From the NCBI RefSeq assembly GCF_022808865.1, contig NZ_JAKZLB010000001.1, positions 434,001 through 498,000 on the forward strand: a DNA stretch of 64,000 nucleotides, in the 5' to 3' direction. This DNA is from Geothrix oryzisoli. GTDB taxonomy: Bacteria; Acidobacteriota; Holophagae; Holophagales; Holophagaceae. The translations under genes and the position numbers were made by a program. Shown here one piece after another: positions 17,359 to 26,450 of the stretch. The notes beneath the pieces are model-generated. The model worked only from the letters and a program-made list of their open reading frames with translations. It was not told where the DNA came from and did not search any database. How positions within the stretch are numbered: the stretch's first letter is position 1; every line of letters begins with the position of its first letter.

Positions 17359-18821
17359 TTGGCCGACCCCGCAAGGCCGATAATCTTTTTCAGGTCATCG
17401 TCCTTCCAGCGCAGGCCGCCGCCGAAGAAGATCGTGCGGAGGTCCTTGTTCCCGATGTCCTGGACACCGGCCTGGACGTAGGCGCCCTTCCAGAACTGGT
17501 AGCTGCTGGTGAAGCGGTAGCGGGGGTTGGGCTTGTCGTCGCGCTTGGTGAAGTCGTAGGCCAGCAGGCCGAACCGCAGGCGGTCGTTGTCCAGGGTGCG
17601 CAATTCCACCCCGCCACCGCCCTTGCCCTCGACGATGCCGGCAGAGAAGACGGCGGGACCGAGGCGCTTGGCGAACTGGGCGGACACGGTGAAGGCCCGG
17701 TCCGTGGTGACGAACTGGTTCCGCTCCAGCACCGTGACGGGCTGCCCGGTGATGGGATCCAGCTGCGTGACGGTGCGGGTGCTCTCGCTCAGCTTCCCGT
17801 CCGGAGTGGAGGCGAAGCCCAGGGCGTACCAGTAGTCCGGCCGGGGGGCGATCTCGAGACCGAGACCCACGCGGCTGTCCTTGCGCTTGTCCCACTGGGC
17901 CGCGTCCATGTCGAGGCGGAAGTCCATCTTGTTGAACCCGCCCAGCAGGCCGTTCACGTTGTCCACCGCTTCGTTGATCTTCTTGATGGTGGTCTCGTCG
18001 TTGAGCAGCTTGCCGATGGTACCCTCGCCCTTGTTGATGCGATCCGTGAGGACCTTCAGGTTGTCCGCGGTGCCCTGGAAGCTCTGGGCCAGCTTGCGGA
18101 CATCGCCCATGACGCCCTTCAGCTCGGGCCGGTTCTCCTCGAGCATGGCGTTCAGGTTCTTGCCGACCGTTTCGAACTGCTGGGCCAGCTTGGGCAGCTT
18201 GTCCCGCAGATCGGCGGTGATGGCCTCGACATTGCCCATGGTGTTGTTGATGGCGCTGTGGTTCTCCTGGGCCATGGAGCGGAATTCCGCCGTCAGCACG
18301 CGGATGTTGTCCACGATCTCGTCAAGTTTCTGACGGCCCTGCTCGCCGCCGATGGACTCGTTCAGAGCCTGGGTGACGCCCTTCACGTTCTTGCCCACGT
18401 CGGCCAGGGTCTCCATCAGGTTGTCGAGGCTCACGCCGGCCTTGCTGGGCAGGGGCTGGCCCTCGGGGAAGGGACCCTTGGCGCTGTGGCCGGCGTCCAG
18501 GTCGATGAACTTCTCACCCAGGATGCCGATGGAGCCGAGCGACACGAAGGCATCGGCGTAGACCGGCACGGAGGAGTCCAGGCCCACCACCACGCGGGCC
18601 TTGCCGTTCTCGAGGGAGATGGTCCGGACATCGCCCACCTTCACGCCGGCGATGCGCACGGCGCTCTGGAGGTTGAGGCCCGCCACCGAGTCGAAGTAGG
18701 TGAACTTCTCGGACTGGTTCTTCTTGCCGCCGATCTCCAGCTTCTCCGAGCGGAATACCAGCACGGCCAGCAGGAAGATGGCACCGGTGAAGAAGAGGCC
18801 GACCTTGGTTTCGGGCTTCAT
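17355..18821 (-). CDS. mlaD: MlaD-family (MCE) lipid transport protein
   Basis: The substrate-binding MCE subunit of an Mla-type phospholipid ABC system between inner and outer membrane. The 488-residue protein has one N-terminal membrane helix (VGLFFTGAIFLLAVLVF, about 7-23). An MCE domain follows, including GLNLQSAVRIAGVKVGDV and the GEKFIDLDAG strand, then a long helical region with heptads (about 150-320), and a beta-rich C-terminus. It is much longer than E. coli MlaD (~180) and closer to long MCE proteins of other phyla. AGGAGG precedes ATG 18821. It overlaps mlaF and DUF116 by 4 nt each. Confidence 0.9.
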   Translation of the reverse strand: MKPETKVGLFFTGAIFLLAVLVFRSEKLEIGGKKNQSEKFTYFDSVAGLNLQSAVRIAGVKVGDVRTISLENGKARVVVGLDSSVPVYADAFVSLGSIGILGEKFIDLDAGHSAKGPFPEGQPLPSKAGVSLDNLMETLADVGKNVKGVTQALNESIGGEQGRQKLDEIVDNIRVLTAEFRSMAQENHSAINNTMGNVEAITADLRDKLPKLAQQFETVGKNLNAMLEENRPELKGVMGDVRKLAQSFQGTADNLKVLTDRINKGEGTIGKLLNDETTIKKINEAVDNVNGLLGGFNKMDFRLDMDAAQWDKRKDSRVGLGLEIAPRPDYWYALGFASTPDGKLSESTRTVTQLDPITGQPVTVLERNQFVTTDRAFTVSAQFAKRLGPAVFSAGIVEGKGGGGVELRTLDNDRLRFGLLAYDFTKRDDKPNPRYRFTSSYQFWKGAYVQAGVQDIGNKDLRTIFFGGGLRWKDDDLKKIIGLAGSAK

Positions 18822-19609
18822 GCTTGGGCCTCCTGATGTCGTCGCTTGGGCGGGGGCGGATCCTGAAGGAACGGGCCCTCCGCATCGCCCCGCAGGAACT
18901 GCTGGATGACGGGGTGCGGATTGGCCTTGAAGGCGGCGGGCGGCTCGCAGGCGATGCACTCGCCGCGGAAGAGCAGGGCGATGCGATCGGCGATCTCGAA
19001 GGCGGACTTGAGGTCGTGGGTGATGGTGATGGTGGTGACCCCCAGCTCATGCTTGAGGTCCAGGATCACGCGGCCGATGACGTCAGTCATCACGGGGTCG
19101 AGCCCGGTGGTGGGCTCGTCGAAGAGCAGGATCTTGGGCTTGAGGGCGATGGCCCGGGCGAAGCCCACGCGCCGCTTCATGCCACCGGACAGCTCCGCGG
19201 GTTTCAGCTTGTCGGTGCCCTTCATGCCCACCATGGAGAGGCACTCCTCGACCCGGGCCTGGACTTCGTCTTCGGTGATCTCGAGGTGCCGCCGGAGCCC
19301 GAAGGCCACGTTCTCGAAGACGGTCATGGAGTCGAAGAGGGCCGCCATCTGGAAGCACATGCCGATGCTCTGACGGACCTGGAACAGCTCCTTCCGGGTC
19401 AGCTGGGCGATGATCTTGCCCTCGATGGCCACGTGCCCCGAATCCGGCGTGAGGAGGCCCATGATGTTGCGGAGCAGCACGGTCTTGCCCGTGCCGGAAC
19501 CGCCCAGCACCACCAGGCTCTCGCCCTCCTGGACCTGGAGGTTCACATTGGACAGCACGACCTTGGGACCGAAGGCCTTGGAGAGGTTGACGACATCGAT
19601 CAGGGCCAT
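18818..19609 (-). CDS. mlaF: Mla-type ABC transporter ATP-binding protein
   Basis: The cytoplasmic ATPase of the phospholipid transport system. The 263-residue protein has Walker A GGSGTGKT (about residues 37-44), Q-loop FQMAALFDSMTVFENV, signature ELSGGMKRR and Walker B ILLFDEPTTGLDP, then the H-loop TITITHD. The chain GMCFQMAALFDSMTV and GLDPVMTDVIGRVI are characteristic of MlaF over other ABC ATPases. It starts 4 bp after mlaE stops and overlaps mlaD. Confidence 0.95.
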   Translation of the reverse strand: MALIDVVNLSKAFGPKVVLSNVNLQVQEGESLVVLGGSGTGKTVLLRNIMGLLTPDSGHVAIEGKIIAQLTRKELFQVRQSIGMCFQMAALFDSMTVFENVAFGLRRHLEITEDEVQARVEECLSMVGMKGTDKLKPAELSGGMKRRVGFARAIALKPKILLFDEPTTGLDPVMTDVIGRVILDLKHELGVTTITITHDLKSAFEIADRIALLFRGECIACEPPAAFKANPHPVIQQFLRGDAEGPFLQDPPPPKRRHQEAQA

Positions 19610-19613
19610 GCCG

Positions 19614-20390
19614 TCACACCAACAGGAGCTTGGTCAGGAAGAAGTCGGAGATGAGGATCCACAGCGAGCTGGTCACCACGCTGCTGGTGGGGGCGTTCCC
19701 CACGCCCTCGGCGCCCCCCTGGGTGCGGTAGCCCTTCCAGCAGCCCACCAGGGCGATGATCATCCCGAAGACCAGGCCCTTGTAGAGGGCGATGCGGAGA
19801 TCCCGGAAGGCCAGCAGCTTGTAGAACTCGTGGCTGTAGACGTAGGCGCTCTGTCCCTCTACACCCACCAGGATCATGTAGCCGCCCCAGAAGCCGACAT
19901 AGATGGAGACCACCGTCAGCAGGGGGACCACGACCAGCGAGGCGAGGAAGCGCGGCACGAAGAGGTAGTGGATGGGATCCGTCGCGAGGCATTCCAGCGC
20001 ATCGATCTGCTCGGTCACCTGCATGGTGCCCAGCTCTGCGGCCATGGCCGAGCCGATGCGGCCCGAGAGCATCAGGCCCGTGATCACCGGGCCCAGCTCG
20101 CGGACAATGGCGAGGCCCTCCACCTGGGAGGCCAGCCCTTCCGCCTGGAACTGGCGGAAACCGAAGGCCAGCTGGACTGCGAACACCATGCTGACGGCGA
20201 CGCTCGTCAGGATCACCACCGGCAGGGAGTGGACGCCCACGGCCTGGAACTGGTTCAGCAGGTTCTTGCCGTCAAATGGGCGCTTGAAGATGGCGGCGAA
20301 GGTCCTGCCTGCCAGCGTGGCAAAGTCCCCCGCGGTGTCGAGTGCCGCGAGAACCTTGGCGCCGGTCGTATCGATGAAGGTCAGAACCAT
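19614..20390 (-). CDS. mlaE: Mla-type ABC transporter permease
   Basis: The inner-membrane permease of the Mla system, 258 residues with about five to six membrane helices. Family hallmarks are RELGPVITGLMLSGRIGSAMAAELGTM and the following EQIDALECLATDPIHYL, plus GVGNAPTSSVV near the C-terminus. CGGAG precedes the ATG. It is the first gene of the mlaE-mlaF-mlaD-DUF116-ubiA run; glmU lies just upstream on the same strand (21 bp away). Confidence 0.94.
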   Translation of the reverse strand: MVLTFIDTTGAKVLAALDTAGDFATLAGRTFAAIFKRPFDGKNLLNQFQAVGVHSLPVVILTSVAVSMVFAVQLAFGFRQFQAEGLASQVEGLAIVRELGPVITGLMLSGRIGSAMAAELGTMQVTEQIDALECLATDPIHYLFVPRFLASLVVVPLLTVVSIYVGFWGGYMILVGVEGQSAYVYSHEFYKLLAFRDLRIALYKGLVFGMIIALVGCWKGYRTQGGAEGVGNAPTSSVVTSSLWILISDFFLTKLLLV

Positions 20391-20411
20391 GGGGCTCCGG
20401 GGGGCAAAAGA

Positions 20412-21809
<1,398 letters not shown>

Positions 21810-21846
21810 GCTGCCTCCAGTCTCCAGCCTACAACAGCCCTGCGGG

Positions 21847-23823
21847 TCACTCCGCCGGGCTCCGCAACAGGGCCAGCACGGATCGGGCAAAGGCCGCGGA
21901 CCCGAAGGGCTTCTCCAGGAAGCTGATCCGGCGCAGGCCCAGGAAGCCCGCATCCACGGGCAGGGACTGGCCCAGGCCGATCACCAGGGTGGGGACGGGC
22001 TCTTTCTGGAAGGCGCGGAGGGCGCGGTGGAAGCGCTCCAGCTTCGGCGTCCGTTCCAGCACCAGCGCGTCCGCCGGGGCCTGCCCCCGGCTGGTCCGCA
22101 GGAGCTGAGGCAGGTCCTCGAAGGTTTCGGCCTGGCCCCCCAGCCGCTGGACCAGGTCGGCCATGGCGCTCCGCGCCAGCGGATCACGGTCCACGATCCA
22201 GAGGATGCGCCCGGACAGCAGCGGCCCCTCGAGCGGACGCGCCGCGGCTGCGGCCGGGAGGTAGACCCGGGGTCGCACCTTCGCCTGGGTGTCCTGGTCC
22301 AGCTCCAGCATGCCTCCGGCCTCCAGCACGGACTGCCGCAGCCACCCGAGGCCGAACAATTCCCGGGTCCAGCCTCCAGCTCCTCCCGCCGTTTCGGCAT
22401 GGAGCAGACCGAACCGGCGGCCTCCCAGGTCCGTGGCCTCCAGGACCAGCACCAGGTCTTCCCGGCCTGTTCGTTCACGGGCGTGCAGCAGCAGCTGGGT
22501 CGCGATGCGCTTCAGCGCCTCCGGCTCCACGGCCAGGGGCAGGGCCACGGCCTGGAGGCTCAGGCTGCGACCGGGCGCGAGGATCTTCCGGAACCCCGGC
22601 AGCAGCGCCTCCAGGGCGGCGCGGCCCTCCACCGGTTCCGGCTCCGGAATGGCTGGCGACAACCGGAACGCGGCCTCTTGCATTCGCTCGGCCGCCTGCC
22701 GCGACGGACCCGCGGGAAGATCGGCCAACAGGCGGTCCGAGGCCGTGGCGAGGGCCAGCATCGCATTGGCGCCAAGCCTCCGCCGCTCGTCATCGCCACC
22801 GGCATGGGGCGCCGCGCCGGCCTGCAGGGTCAGGGAGCCGGCGGTGGGGTTGGCGATCCACACCAGGCCCATGCCCCGGTCGAAGGCCGAGGCCTCGAGC
22901 ACGACCTCGCTGAAGGTTCCGTCCTCACTGACCTGGGTGGCTGCCACCGAGGCGCTGCCGAACTGGAGAAGCTGGTTCTTGATGGCTTGCCAGACGGGCA
23001 GGTCGCCACCCTGGAACAGGGCATCCAGGGCGTACCCCCGCAGCTGGTATCGAGGCAGGCCCACGAGCTGGCTGAAGGGCCCGTTGGATTCGAGGATGCG
23101 GCCCTGGTCGTCCACGAGCCACATGGGCTGGCGTGGATCGAGCCCCAACGCGAGCCCCGGAAGTTCAGCGGGGCCGGTCTTCTCCAGGAGGGCCAGGGCC
23201 ATGCGGAGGCCCTGGCCGCGACCTTCCACCCAGGCGCCCTGCTCCCGCAGCCACTTCAGCTGCTGCAGGGCCACCAGGCCCAGGAGCAGGCCCGCGAGGA
23301 TGGCCGCGAGCCAGGAGAGGCGCGAGGCGCCCGGCGGCAGCAACAGCTGGGCGACGGCACCCACGCCCAGGGTCACGGCCCCCACGAGGGGCATCCGCAG
23401 TTCCAGCTGGCGCCCATGGGTCCACCGGTAGGCGAGATCCGAGAGGACCAGCCAGAGCAGGGCCTCCAGGGCCGCACCGGCCCAGACATGCAGCACCGAC
23501 TGCCAGGGCAGATGGATGCGGACCAGCAGCAGGGCCAGGAAGAGGCTGGCACTGCCCACGCCGACGGCCAGCCGGCGCACGCCCTGGACCCCCTCGCGCT
23601 GGGCCTGGAGGAAGATCGTGAACCCCAGCAGGGCGCCGCCGAGCTGGGCCGCCGGCAGGGGAAGCCCGGTGAGGTGCGCCCAGGGCAGGGCCATTACAGC
23701 GAGGATCCCACCCAGGAAGTAGCCGTAACTGAGCCCCACGCGGCCCTTGCGGCGGAAGATCCAGAACCCCAGCCAGGGCGGGAGGGGCAGCAGCAGGGCC
23801 GAGATCAGGTCCGCGAAAGGCAT
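21847..23823 (-). CDS. Membrane sensor with PAS, degenerate kinase and pseudo-receiver
   Basis: A 658-residue protein with six or seven N-terminal membrane helices (about residues 1-190) and a PAS-like domain (WLVDDQGRILESNGPF, about 235-330). A region with the size and place of a histidine kinase lacks a phospho-acceptor His box and recognisable N and G boxes. A C-terminal receiver-like domain (ILWIVDRDPLARSAM to FLEKPFG) has Glu where the phospho-accepting Asp should be (ADALVLERTP), Gly in place of the Thr/Ser, and only the Lys kept. It is therefore probably a signalling pseudoenzyme that acts by protein contact. It lies 37 bp upstream of glmU and may be co-transcribed with it. Confidence 0.72.
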   Translation of the reverse strand: MPFADLISALLLPLPPWLGFWIFRRKGRVGLSYGYFLGGILAVMALPWAHLTGLPLPAAQLGGALLGFTIFLQAQREGVQGVRRLAVGVGSASLFLALLLVRIHLPWQSVLHVWAGAALEALLWLVLSDLAYRWTHGRQLELRMPLVGAVTLGVGAVAQLLLPPGASRLSWLAAILAGLLLGLVALQQLKWLREQGAWVEGRGQGLRMALALLEKTGPAELPGLALGLDPRQPMWLVDDQGRILESNGPFSQLVGLPRYQLRGYALDALFQGGDLPVWQAIKNQLLQFGSASVAATQVSEDGTFSEVVLEASAFDRGMGLVWIANPTAGSLTLQAGAAPHAGGDDERRRLGANAMLALATASDRLLADLPAGPSRQAAERMQEAAFRLSPAIPEPEPVEGRAALEALLPGFRKILAPGRSLSLQAVALPLAVEPEALKRIATQLLLHARERTGREDLVLVLEATDLGGRRFGLLHAETAGGAGGWTRELFGLGWLRQSVLEAGGMLELDQDTQAKVRPRVYLPAAAAARPLEGPLLSGRILWIVDRDPLARSAMADLVQRLGGQAETFEDLPQLLRTSRGQAPADALVLERTPKLERFHRALRAFQKEPVPTLVIGLGQSLPVDAGFLGLRRISFLEKPFGSAAFARSVLALLRSPAE

Positions 23824-23845
23824 GGTGGAGTCCCGGATGAACCTC

Positions 23846-24550
23846 TCAGAGAAGGACGGCGGGCCAGAGGCCGCGGAGGGCGTTCATGCACCAGATTTGA
23901 CCGCCGGAGCAGTCCTCACGCGGGATGGACGCGTGGTGCACGGTCCACCCCCTTGCCTCGGCCCAGAGGGGAAGGTCCAGTCGTTCAGCGACGCTGGCTA
24001 CGCGGCCCGCCGCGGGAGGCAGGGTCAGGATCCCCTCCCGTTCCAGGGCGACCGTGGCGATGGCGGTTTCCGCCAGTGTCCCGTCCGGCCAGAGCAGCAG
24101 GGCATCCTCGGCGCCATGTTGCCAGACCTCAGCCAGGACCTGGGGTCGCCAGGGGCCGGAGAGGCCCTTGTGCGGAGCCAAAGGGTTTGGGCGCAAGTCC
24201 CCCATGGGATGGGGCAGGGGGGCGAGGCGGTACGGAATGGAGGCCTGCGGCAGGGGCTCCAGGCGAGCCTCCATGAGTTTGAGGTCGAGGCGGAGTTCCA
24301 GGCGCAGCGCGGCCTCGGGTGCGGCATGCCGCTTCAGCCAATGGCCGAGTTCCTCCGCGGCCTCGGCCAGCCAGGAAGGGGTGCTGCCCAGGGCCTTGGC
24401 GCCGGCATGCAGGCGTTCCAGGTGGGCCTCCAGATGCAGGGGTGCGCCATGACGGATCGGAAGGGCCGTGCGCGGAAACGGGAGGTTCTGAGGCTCCACC
24501 CCATGGCAGGTCGCGCCGGGCCCGAAGGCGGCTCGAAGGGCGGGACTCAA
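23846..24550 (-). CDS. Aminotransferase class IV-like protein
   Basis: A 234-residue PLP-fold type IV protein of the aminodeoxychorismate lyase/branched-chain aminotransferase group. Recognisable parts are LPIRHGAPLHLEAHLERL near the N-terminus, LAPHKGLSG with the likely Schiff-base lysine, and EDALLLWPDGTLAETAIATV, the class IV signature. The best start is TTG at 24550, forming a TTGA overlap with the pdxA stop; frames reaching further back lie inside pdxA. Pairing with pdxA suggests PLP or folate metabolism, but the amino donor is unknown. Activity as ADC lyase (PabC) is a guess. Confidence 0.68.
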   Translation of the reverse strand: MSPALRAAFGPGATCHGVEPQNLPFPRTALPIRHGAPLHLEAHLERLHAGAKALGSTPSWLAEAAEELGHWLKRHAAPEAALRLELRLDLKLMEARLEPLPQASIPYRLAPLPHPMGDLRPNPLAPHKGLSGPWRPQVLAEVWQHGAEDALLLWPDGTLAETAIATVALEREGILTLPPAAGRVASVAERLDLPLWAEARGWTVHHASIPREDCSGGQIWCMNALRGLWPAVLL

Positions 24551-25749
24551 GGTCCGACCACCTGGGCGGTCCAGGGCTCCTGGCGGGCCCGTCCGGCCAG
24601 ACGCACCGCCATGGCCGCGGCTTCGAGGAAGTTCCGGGGATCGGCGATCCACTTCCCGGCCTTGTCGAAGGCGGTGCCATGGTCCGGACTGGTTCGGATG
24701 AAAGGCAGGCCCAGGGTGAGATTCACGGCCCGACTGGGTTCCAGCAGCTTGATGGGAATCAGTCCCTGGTCGTGGTACAGGGCAACCACGAGGTCGAACT
24801 CGCCGGAGACCGCTCGGTGGAACAGGCTGTCCGACGGCAGAGGGCCGGAGAAGCGCGGGCCGCCGGGTCCGGCGGTGCTCCCGGGGGCCCGGAACTCTGT
24901 CGGATGAAGCGTCCACCCTGCCGGTGCCGGCTCCGCGGGGAAGGGGGAGGGCAGCGTGGCAAAAGGGCCGGCCGATCCAGCCTCGCGGAAGGCGGCCTCG
25001 GCCCGCTCGCGGGCCTCGACCAGCAGCCGCTCCTCGTCGCCGAAGGCCCCTGCCTCGCCGGCGTGAGGATTCAGGGCGCAGAGGGCCACCCGGAGGTCCG
25101 GGTTCCCCGTGAGCTGGATGAAACGGCTGGCGGCGAAGGCCAGGGTTTCGGCCACAGCCTCCGCGTCCAGGTCCTCGACCACGGATCGCAGGCTCTGGTG
25201 GACGGTGTGCAGCACCACCGAGAGGCGCGGGCTCACGAAAGCCATGCGGGTGAGCGGCGCGCCGGCAAGGGCCTGGAGGTACTCGGTGTGGCCGGGGATC
25301 GGATACCCGGCGAGGTGCGCCGCGGACTTGGCCATGGGCAGGGTGGTGAGGGCATCCACGGCGCCAGCCATGGCAAGGCCCGCCGCCACGCGGATGGCCT
25401 CCACGGTGGCCCGCCCGGAGGCGGCGGAACCCTGGCCCAGGACCAGATGATCGGCGCGGATCTCAGGGGTGGGATCAAGCCAGAGCGCGACGGCCGATCC
25501 GCCGGGGCTCTCCACTTCGAGCCCGCAGGCGATGCCGCGAAAATCCTCCGGCGCGGGCGCGGGGGCATCCGCCCAGCTCCAGTTCGCGAGCCTCCCCTCC
25601 GTGCCCTTGAGAAGGTCCAGGCCCGCCCGTGATCCCACCACGATCACGTCGGCCCAGGTCCCCAGCGTCGGCAGAGACCGCAACAACAGCTCGGGTCCGA
25701 TGCCGCAGGGATCTCCCAGGCTGATGGCGATGCGCGGTGGGCGGCTCAT
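24547..25749 (-). CDS. pdxA: 4-hydroxythreonine-4-phosphate dehydrogenase
   Basis: PdxA oxidises 4-phosphohydroxy-threonine in the DXP-dependent route to pyridoxal phosphate. The protein begins IAISLGDPCGIGPELLLRSL and has GHTEYLQ, LNPHAGEAGAFGDEE, ALYHDQGLIPIKLL and TSPDHGTAFDKAG, covering the metal-binding His/Asp residues. At 400 residues it is about 70 longer than usual. A proline/alanine-rich insertion, beginning about PFATLPSPFPAEPAPAG near residue 263, lies before the YHDQG motif. It overlaps the class IV aminotransferase gene by 4 nt. Confidence 0.92.
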   Translation of the reverse strand: MSRPPRIAISLGDPCGIGPELLLRSLPTLGTWADVIVVGSRAGLDLLKGTEGRLANWSWADAPAPAPEDFRGIACGLEVESPGGSAVALWLDPTPEIRADHLVLGQGSAASGRATVEAIRVAAGLAMAGAVDALTTLPMAKSAAHLAGYPIPGHTEYLQALAGAPLTRMAFVSPRLSVVLHTVHQSLRSVVEDLDAEAVAETLAFAASRFIQLTGNPDLRVALCALNPHAGEAGAFGDEERLLVEARERAEAAFREAGSAGPFATLPSPFPAEPAPAGWTLHPTEFRAPGSTAGPGGPRFSGPLPSDSLFHRAVSGEFDLVVALYHDQGLIPIKLLEPSRAVNLTLGLPFIRTSPDHGTAFDKAGKWIADPRNFLEAAAMAVRLAGRARQEPWTAQVVGP

Positions 25750-25774
25750 GGTGACCCCTGAGGCGTTCCCGCCC

Positions 25775-26257
25775 TCAATCGTAGGCGGCGATCTCCACTT
25801 CCGCGGTCAGCGGCTCTTCCTTCTTGGTCGGGCGGCTCCGGCGGATCCGGGGCTCCTCTTCCTGTTTGTAGATGTACTTGATGTTGTGCTTGGGCACGAG
25901 GACGTTGGGTTCCTTCACCCGGTTGATCTTCAGACAGTGCTTGTCATACCACTCGATGACGCCCCGCACCTTCTCGTCGTCCTGAAGCACGATCACCATC
26001 GGCGTCTTGGACTGCATCTGCTTGAGGTAGTAGAAACTCTCGGCGTTGGTCTGCTCGGGGGGTGCGATCTTGCGCCGCGGGCTCCCGAGTCCCTGGGGCG
26101 CCGTGGCCGCCGACGGGTTGACCGCCGGGTTCGGTTCCCCGGCCGCCGTCAGGGCGGGGGGGACTGGCGTCATGGCTTCACCGCCGCCCCCCTTGGCGGG
26201 AATGCCCAGCTTGTCCTTGAGTTCGCTGAGGTTCGGTCGGATGAGCTTGCGGTTCAT
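25775..26257 (-). CDS. hfq: Hfq-like RNA chaperone with N- and C-terminal extensions
   Basis: A 160-residue protein with an Sm/Hfq-like core at about residues 70-135: NAESFYYLKQMQSKTPMVIV, DDEKVRGVIEWYDKHCLKI and the Sm2-like LVPKHNIKYIYK, which parallels Hfq's YKHAI segment. Unlike the ~80-100-residue canonical Hfq, it has a ~65-residue N-terminal extension (MNRKLIRPNLSELKDKLGIP, then Ala/Pro-rich) and a charged tail. Hfq rings pair small RNAs with mRNAs; whether this one forms a hexamer is unproven. ATG 26257 has AGGAT upstream and pdxA follows 25 bp later. Confidence 0.75.
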   Translation of the reverse strand: MNRKLIRPNLSELKDKLGIPAKGGGGEAMTPVPPALTAAGEPNPAVNPSAATAPQGLGSPRRKIAPPEQTNAESFYYLKQMQSKTPMVIVLQDDEKVRGVIEWYDKHCLKINRVKEPNVLVPKHNIKYIYKQEEEPRIRRSRPTKKEEPLTAEVEIAAYD

Positions 26258-26450
26258 GGCAGATCCTGGCCCGGCGGGCAGTGCGGAAGATGTCAAAGGC
26301 ATTGGCGGGTGGCCACTCCCGTCATGGCTGGGCAGGGCCTGCCAAGAGGGCAGATACCGAAGCCGTGGAAGGGATGAACCACTGTGGCAGGTGCCAAGTG
26401 GACCCTGCAAGGGTGTGTCCTGATTTAGATGTCGGAAAGCTGCCGGAAGT

